Shown: positions 59,099-64,000 of the stretch, one piece after another
Numbering within the stretch: position 1 is the stretch's first letter
How the letters are laid out: every line of letters begins with the position of its first letter
Source of the DNA: Gordonia gummivorans
GTDB taxonomy: Bacteria > Actinomycetota > Actinomycetes > Mycobacteriales > Mycobacteriaceae
Direction of reading: 5' to 3'
Assembly (NCBI RefSeq): GCF_022513585.1
Contig: NZ_JAKWBF010000002.1
Location: 62,001 to 126,000 of the forward strand
Length of the DNA: 64,000 nt
The notes under the pieces: generated by a model
What the model saw: the letters and a program-made list of their open reading frames with translations, nothing else
Told to the model about the DNA's origin: nothing
The model's database searches: none
Translations under genes and position numbers: made by a program

Positions 59099-60244
59099 TC
59101 AGATCCCGAGATCCTTGGCGACGATGGTCTTCATGATCTCGGTGGTCCCGCCGTAGATCGTCTGGATGCGGGCGTCGACGAAAGCCCGGGACACCGGGTA
59201 CTCGCGCATGTACCCGTAGCCGCCGTGCAACTGCAGGCAGCGATCCGCTGTGCGCACCTGCAGCTCGGTTGCCCACCACTTCAACTTCGCCGCCCGCGCC
59301 GCGGTCAGCTTGCCGTCGACATGCTCGGCGATGCAGTCGTCGAGAAAGGTTCGTGCGATGTCGAGTTCGGTGGCGATCTCGGCGAGCACGAACTGGGTGT
59401 TCTGGAACGACGAGATCGGCGATCCGAAGGCCGTCCGCTCACGCACGTAATCCAGCGTTCGCGCGAACGTGCCCTCCGCGGCGGCAACCGCACCGATCGA
59501 CAGCGACAGCCGTTCCTGTGGAAGGTTGCGGACGAGCTGGTAGAAGCCCTCGCCCTCGGCGCCGACCCGGTTGGCGACGGGCACCCGCATGTCACTGAAC
59601 GCCAATTCGCTGGTGTCCTGCGCGTGCAGGCCGATCTTGTCGAGTTTGCGGCCACGCTCGAACCCCGGGGTGTCGGCCTCGACGACGAGCAGGGTGAGGC
59701 CCTTGTGCTTGTCGGTCCCGGTGCGGGTGGCCACCACGAACAGGTCGCCGTTGCGCCCATTAGAGATGAAGGTCTTGGACCCATTGACCACATAGTGGTC
59801 GCCGTCGAGAACGGCGGTGGTGCGGATACCCGTCAAGTCGCTGCCTGCACCGGGTTCGGTCATCGCGATGCCGAGGACGGTCTCGCCACTGACCACACCG
59901 GGAAGCCAGCGCGCCTTCTGCTCGTCGTTGGTCAGCTCGACCAGGTACGGCAGTACGACGTCGTTCTGCAGCGAGAAGGCGATCGCCTCGGCCGCGGCAC
60001 CGGTTCGCGCAGTCTCCTCGATCACGATTGCGTGGTACCGGAAGTCGTCGACGCCGGGGCCGCCGAACTCCTCGGGTACGGGGAATCCGAGGAGCCCGTT
60101 CTTACCTGCCTCGGTGAAGAGAGTTCGGTCCCACTGGCCGACCTTTTCCCAGTCTTCGTGTGCGGGCGTGATCTGGTCGTCGACGAACTTCGCGACGGTC
60201 TCCCGGAAGTGCTTGTGCTCGATGTCGTGTGTGAGGGTGCTCAT
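59099..60244 (-). CDS. Acyl-CoA dehydrogenase (AliB-like candidate)
   Basis: A 381-residue FAD enzyme: 'VLGIAMTEPGAGSDLTGIRT' (FAD/acyl site), 'YVVNGSKTFISNGRNGDL', 'QLHGGYGYMREYPVSRAFVD' and 'RIQTIYGGTTEIMKTI'. The catalytic Glu is in 'YGGTTE'. It would oxidise an acyl-CoA to an enoyl-CoA. In this operon, cyclohexanecarboxyl-CoA or a cyclohexenyl-CoA is plausible. 22 bp after the next dehydrogenase gene. Confidence 0.9.
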   Translation of the reverse strand: MSTLTHDIEHKHFRETVAKFVDDQITPAHEDWEKVGQWDRTLFTEAGKNGLLGFPVPEEFGGPGVDDFRYHAIVIEETARTGAAAEAIAFSLQNDVVLPYLVELTNDEQKARWLPGVVSGETVLGIAMTEPGAGSDLTGIRTTAVLDGDHYVVNGSKTFISNGRNGDLFVVATRTGTDKHKGLTLLVVEADTPGFERGRKLDKIGLHAQDTSELAFSDMRVPVANRVGAEGEGFYQLVRNLPQERLSLSIGAVAAAEGTFARTLDYVRERTAFGSPISSFQNTQFVLAEIATELDIARTFLDDCIAEHVDGKLTAARAAKLKWWATELQVRTADRCLQLHGGYGYMREYPVSRAFVDARIQTIYGGTTEIMKTIVAKDLGI

Positions 60245-60266
60245 CAGTCGTCCTTAGTGGTGCTGT

Positions 60267-61490
60267 TCAGCGGAAGGCGTTCTCGCCGGTGAGGGCCTGA
60301 CCGAGCACGAGCTGGTGCATTTCGGGTGTGCCCTCGTAGGTGAGCACCGATTCCAGATTCACCATGTGCCGGATCACGGGGTACTCCAAGGAGATTCCGT
60401 TGCCACCCAGGATGGTGCGGGAGGTCCGGCAGATCTCGATGGCCTCGCGGGTGTTGTTGAGCTTGCCGAAGCTGACCTGATCGGGGCGCAACCCGACGGT
60501 GTCCTTCAGCCGGCCCAGGTGCAGTGCAAGCAGCTGCCCCTTGTGCAATTCGACCGCCATGTCGGCGAGTTTGGCTTGCGTCAACTGGAATCCGGCCAGC
60601 GGACGTCCGAACTGGGTGCGCTGCACCGCATAGTCACGCGCTGCCTCCCAGGCCGAGCGCGCCGCACCGATCGCGCCCCAGACAATGCCGTAACGTGCCT
60701 CCGACAAGCTCGACAGCGGGGCCTTGATCCCCTTGCCCTTGTGGAGGTCGTCGTTGCCGGGCATCAGCGCGTCGGCCGGCAGCCGGACGTTGTCCAGAAC
60801 GATCTCGCCGGTCGTCGAAGCGCGCAGGGACAGTTTGTGTTTGATCTCCGGCGTGCTGACTCCCGGGGTGTCGGTCGGCACGATGAATCCGCGAACACCG
60901 ACGTCACCGTCGCCGAGATCGGTCTTGGCCCACACGACGGCGACATCGGCGATGGGCGAATTGGTGATCCACATCTTTCGGCCGTCGAGGATCCAGTCGT
61001 CCCCGTCGCGCCGGGCGCGGGTCTTCATCGACGCAGGATCGCTGCCCGCGTCGGGTTCGGTGAGACCGAAACAACCGATCGTGGTGCCTTCGGCCATCGA
61101 CGGCAACCACCGCTGCTTCTGCTCTTCGCTGCCGTTGTTGTAGATGGAGAACATCGCGAGTGAGCCCTGCACCGACACCATCGATCGGATGCCCGAATCG
61201 GAGGCCTCGAGTTCCAGGCAGGCCAGCCCGTAATGCACCGATGACGCTCCACCGCAGCCGTATCCGTCGAGGTGCATACCGAGCACTCCGAGTTGACCGA
61301 ACTCCTTGAACAGATCGCGGGCGATCGGGATGCCACCGTTCTCGAACCACTCCGCGATGTGCGGGGTCACGTTCTCGGCCAGGAATCCGCGAACCGAATC
61401 GCGCAGCGCGAGTTCGTCGTCGGAATATCCGAGGTCCAGATTCAGCGGATCGGCGACGGAGAACTTGGGTGTGGTGGTGACGGTGCTCAT
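60267..61490 (-). CDS. Acyl-CoA dehydrogenase (glutaryl-CoA dehydrogenase-like)
   Basis: A 407-residue dehydrogenase of the glutaryl-CoA-like branch: 'GCFGLTEPDAGSDPASMKTR', 'WILDGRKMWITNSPIADVAV', 'GGNGISLEYPVIRHMVNLES' and catalytic Glu in 'LTYEGTPEMH'. Operon partner of the other dehydrogenase and, by an ATGA overlap, the CoA ligase. Confidence 0.92.
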   Translation of the reverse strand: MSTVTTTPKFSVADPLNLDLGYSDDELALRDSVRGFLAENVTPHIAEWFENGGIPIARDLFKEFGQLGVLGMHLDGYGCGGASSVHYGLACLELEASDSGIRSMVSVQGSLAMFSIYNNGSEEQKQRWLPSMAEGTTIGCFGLTEPDAGSDPASMKTRARRDGDDWILDGRKMWITNSPIADVAVVWAKTDLGDGDVGVRGFIVPTDTPGVSTPEIKHKLSLRASTTGEIVLDNVRLPADALMPGNDDLHKGKGIKAPLSSLSEARYGIVWGAIGAARSAWEAARDYAVQRTQFGRPLAGFQLTQAKLADMAVELHKGQLLALHLGRLKDTVGLRPDQVSFGKLNNTREAIEICRTSRTILGGNGISLEYPVIRHMVNLESVLTYEGTPEMHQLVLGQALTGENAFR

Positions 61491-63187
61491 CGGGTGACTC
61501 CCTCGGTTGTCTGGGTTGCCTGGGTTGTCTTGGGCGCACTGAACGCGCCGGCGGCCATCTCTCCGGCCGCGGATTCGGTTGCCTTGTAGTGCAGCTTCTT
61601 TCCGGTGGCCGACACCGGCAGCGCATCGATGATGCGGTAGGCGCGCGGTCGCTTGAACTGCGAGAGCATCGGATGGTTACGGCAGTAACTGTCGAGATCC
61701 TCCGGTGTCGGCGCTGCTCCGTCGACCGGCAGAATGTAGGCGACGACGAGTTGGCCCCAGCGCTCGTCGGGTACCCCGACGACCAGCGAATCCGCCACGT
61801 CGGGATGGCCGTTGAGGGCTTCCTCCACCTGGACCGGATGCACGTTCTCACCACCGGAGATCAGCATGTCGTCCTTGCGGCCGACGATGGTGACGTACTC
61901 GTCGCTGTCCCAGGTCGCCAGATCGCCGATGTGCAGCCAGCTGCCGTGGTACTTCGCCTTCTCCTGCAGCGGCGAGTCGTAGTAGGCGGCAGCGCATTTC
62001 GGCGACCTGATGATCACTTCGCCAACCTCGTTGCCGTCGCGGGCGACGATCTCGTCGGGGTCGGCCAGATGCCCGTCGTCGTGCACCTTCACCACGCGGA
62101 CGTCGTCGTCGAGGCACGCACGCCCCGCGGTGCCGGCATGATCGGGCAAATCGGTGGGACGCAGGAAGGTGTTCCAGAATCCCTCGGTACTGCCGTAGCC
62201 GTTAAAGATCCGCGGTGTGAGCACGTCCTGATAGTGCAGTGCGGCTTCGCGTTCCAGCGGCGCACCCATCGTGACGATGCCACGCAGGCTCGACAGGTCT
62301 CGTGGCCTCGCCTGCTGCACAGTGGCCAGCATCGCCAGGTTGGTCGGTGCCCCGATGAGGAAGGTCAGCCGGTAGCGCTCCACCCAGTCGAGTGTCTGCT
62401 CCGGGTCGAAGGTGCGCATCGGCACCAGCGACGAACCGAGGTAGAAGGTGGGATTGGGTCCCGCGCAGTAGAGTCCGCCGCGGTGGAACCACGGCGTCAT
62501 GTTCAGCGTCCGATCCTCCGGCGACAGCGGGAAGTGCATGATCACGTCGTGCGCGGAGAAGATCTCGATGGCGCTGTTCATCGGCACCGCCTTGGGCATG
62601 CCGGTGGTGCCCGACGTGTAGAGACGGGTCGTCTCGTCGAACACCCCGCGCGCGACGGTCGGGACGGGGCCATCCGACGGCAGGTCGGTGAACCGGATGG
62701 ACACCGAACCCGGTACCAGATCACCGGATCCGACGCCGACGAGGATCTCCGGTGTGTGGTCGGCGCGTTCGATCGCATCGGTGACCATCGCGGTGAAGTC
62801 GGTGTCGTACACGTAGACCTTGGGCCGGCTGACGTCCAGGATCACCGCGGTCTCTCCGGCCGCGAGCCGGAAGTTGACCGGGGAGCCGACCGCCCCGGCC
62901 GCCTGACAGGCGAGGTAGAGCTGCGCGAACTCCGGACCGTTGAGCAGCTGGTAGGCCACCACGTCGCCCTCGCTCACACCGCGCTGCGCCAAACCAGCGG
63001 CGATCGCGTCGACCGCGGCGCCGAGCTGGGCGTAGGTCCACTCGGTGTCGGTCAGCGGGTCGATCATCGCAATCGCATTGGCGTATCGGGATACGTTGCG
63101 GCGGAATCCGTTCAGATAGGTGAACTCGTGCTCGAAGAAGGCACGGTACTGGTGTGCGTCGTACACATACTCTTGTGTGTCGCTCAT
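61487..63187 (-). CDS. Acyl-CoA synthetase (AMP-forming; AliA-like candidate)
   Basis: A 566-residue ANL-family ligase: P-loop 'TRLYTSGTTGMPKAVPM', 'FNGYGSTEGFWNTFLR', 'GSWLHIGDLATWDSDEYVTI', 'GRKDDMLISGGENVHPVQVE' and the adenylation Lys in 'VSATGKKLHYKAT'. It would activate a carboxylic acid to its CoA ester as the first catabolic step. Alicyclic acid (cyclohexanecarboxylate) suits the BadH-like neighbour. Confidence 0.9.
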   Translation of the reverse strand: MSDTQEYVYDAHQYRAFFEHEFTYLNGFRRNVSRYANAIAMIDPLTDTEWTYAQLGAAVDAIAAGLAQRGVSEGDVVAYQLLNGPEFAQLYLACQAAGAVGSPVNFRLAAGETAVILDVSRPKVYVYDTDFTAMVTDAIERADHTPEILVGVGSGDLVPGSVSIRFTDLPSDGPVPTVARGVFDETTRLYTSGTTGMPKAVPMNSAIEIFSAHDVIMHFPLSPEDRTLNMTPWFHRGGLYCAGPNPTFYLGSSLVPMRTFDPEQTLDWVERYRLTFLIGAPTNLAMLATVQQARPRDLSSLRGIVTMGAPLEREAALHYQDVLTPRIFNGYGSTEGFWNTFLRPTDLPDHAGTAGRACLDDDVRVVKVHDDGHLADPDEIVARDGNEVGEVIIRSPKCAAAYYDSPLQEKAKYHGSWLHIGDLATWDSDEYVTIVGRKDDMLISGGENVHPVQVEEALNGHPDVADSLVVGVPDERWGQLVVAYILPVDGAAPTPEDLDSYCRNHPMLSQFKRPRAYRIIDALPVSATGKKLHYKATESAAGEMAAGAFSAPKTTQATQTTEGVTR

Positions 63188-63292
63188 TGCTGATCTCCGA
63201 TGATCGATCCGGTTGACGACTCAGCCGGTCTGTGTCGATGAGGATGGCCGGCTCGGCAAGTGCAGTTCTGATTGCATGTTCGTCACGTCCGC

Positions 63293-64000
63293 CTAGCCGG
63301 CCATGGTGAGTCCGCCGCTGACGCTGATCACCTGGCCGGTGATGAACGACGCCGCGGGTGAGGCGAAGAACAGGACGGGTGCGGCGACCTCGTCGGGCCG
63401 GGCGAGCCGGCGGAATGGAATCGCCTTGACGAGAGCCTCTTTGAGCTTGTCCGGCTGCGCCTGGAACAGCGGCGTGTCGGTCGGTCCGGGGCAGACGGCG
63501 TTGACGGTGATCTGATACCGCGCCATCTCGCGGGCGAGCGACTTCGAGAGCGCGATCACGCCACCCTTGGCGCCGGCGTAGATGCTCTCCCCCGCGCTTC
63601 CGACCCGACCCGCGTCGGACGCAAGGTTGATGACCCGACCGCCCTGCCAACCGTCGGACTTGGATGCCTCCACCATGCCGGGGAGGAACGCGCTGGCCAT
63701 GTGGACCGGCCCGAGATAGTTGATCGCGACCACCTTCTCGGCGAATTCCGTTGTTGCGTTGAGGAACTGGTCGGTGCGGTCCCAGCCGGCCGCGTTGACG
63801 AGGATGTCGGGCACACCGACCTCCGCGTTGACGGCGTCGCGTAGTTCGTCGACCTTGGCGCGGTCGGCGACATCGACGGACATCGGGACGATGTTGGAGT
63901 TCTCGGCGGCGGTCTGCTTGGCGGCGTCGAGGTTCATGTCGGCCGCCACGACGGTGGTGCCCTGCTCGGCGAACGCGAGTGCGATGGCCTTGCCGATGCC
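63293..64000 (-). CDS. badH: BadH-like SDR (2-hydroxycyclohexanecarboxyl-CoA dehydrogenase), 5' end outside window
   Basis: At least 236 codons of a classical SDR, open at the window edge. 'GIGKAIALAFAEQG', 'DILVNAAGWDRTDQFL', 'NLASDAGRVGSAGESIYAGA' with catalytic YxxxK, 'VCPGPTDTPLF', and 'FITGQVISVSGGLTMAG' closely follow BadH of Rhodopseudomonas, as I recall it. The glycine-rich start of the Rossmann fold is beyond 64000. First gene seen of the operon. The exact substrate is inferred. Confidence 0.85.
   Translation of the reverse strand, partial: GIGKAIALAFAEQGTTVVAADMNLDAAKQTAAENSNIVPMSVDVADRAKVDELRDAVNAEVGVPDILVNAAGWDRTDQFLNATTEFAEKVVAINYLGPVHMASAFLPGMVEASKSDGWQGGRVINLASDAGRVGSAGESIYAGAKGGVIALSKSLAREMARYQITVNAVCPGPTDTPLFQAQPDKLKEALVKAIPFRRLARPDEVAAPVLFFASPAASFITGQVISVSGGLTMAG

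Overview
The window is high-GC actinobacterial DNA, most likely from a mycolic-acid-containing member of the Mycobacteriales; Gordonia or a close relative is my best guess. The reasons are the PdtaR-type ANTAR response regulator beside a tRNA-Leu, a mycobacterial Sdh1-type succinate dehydrogenase operon with its 97-residue leading gene, a HelR-type RNA polymerase motor behind a rifamycin-associated element, and many GTG starts with ATGA or GTGA gene overlaps. Genus is an inference.

Layout. 1-4389: branched-chain amino acid ABC importer (livG partial, livM, livH, binding lipoprotein). 4559-5407: pdtaR and tRNA-Leu. 5350-15788: a 10.4-kb integrated element bounded by a perfect 58-bp repeat of the tRNA 3' part. 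It carries an integrase, a repressor, a TTG-start excisionase, a RepA-like ATPase, an HNH nuclease and a capsid and packaging module (terminase, portal, MuF, scaffold, major capsid protein, connector), but no tail or lysis gene. This is the layout of a capsid-forming phage satellite. 15959-24000: redox enzymes, HxlR and MarR regulators, a broken lactate-monooxygenase gene, an M23 peptidase, and helR. 24-36 kb: hydroxypyruvate isomerase and tartronate-semialdehyde reductase, a monooxygenase/transporter/epimerase operon, an amino-acid permease and the sdh operon. 36-48 kb: regulators and little-studied families. These include a three-gene set of a 24-residue tandem-repeat peptide, a JmjC/cupin oxygenase and a sucrase/ferredoxin-like protein, which looks like an undescribed peptide-modification system. 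48-58 kb: an oxidoreductase pair opposite a SARP-hydrolase fusion, a PTS permease, dodecin, hydrolases and TetR regulators. 59-64 kb: two acyl-CoA dehydrogenases, a CoA ligase and a BadH-like dehydrogenase, a probable alicyclic-acid catabolic operon that runs off the right edge.

Repeats are a second theme. A roughly 277-bp intergenic repeat ending in a perfect palindrome of 44 or 54 bp occurs at 25.9 kb and, inverted, at 41.4 kb. Both copies have a second repeat with 19-bp period nearby. A 63-bp tandem repeat lies at 58.9 kb. Three genes (17.1-18.3, 29.6-30.1 and 55.8-56.6 kb) are broken by single-base indels, so either real decay or draft-assembly error should be kept in mind.
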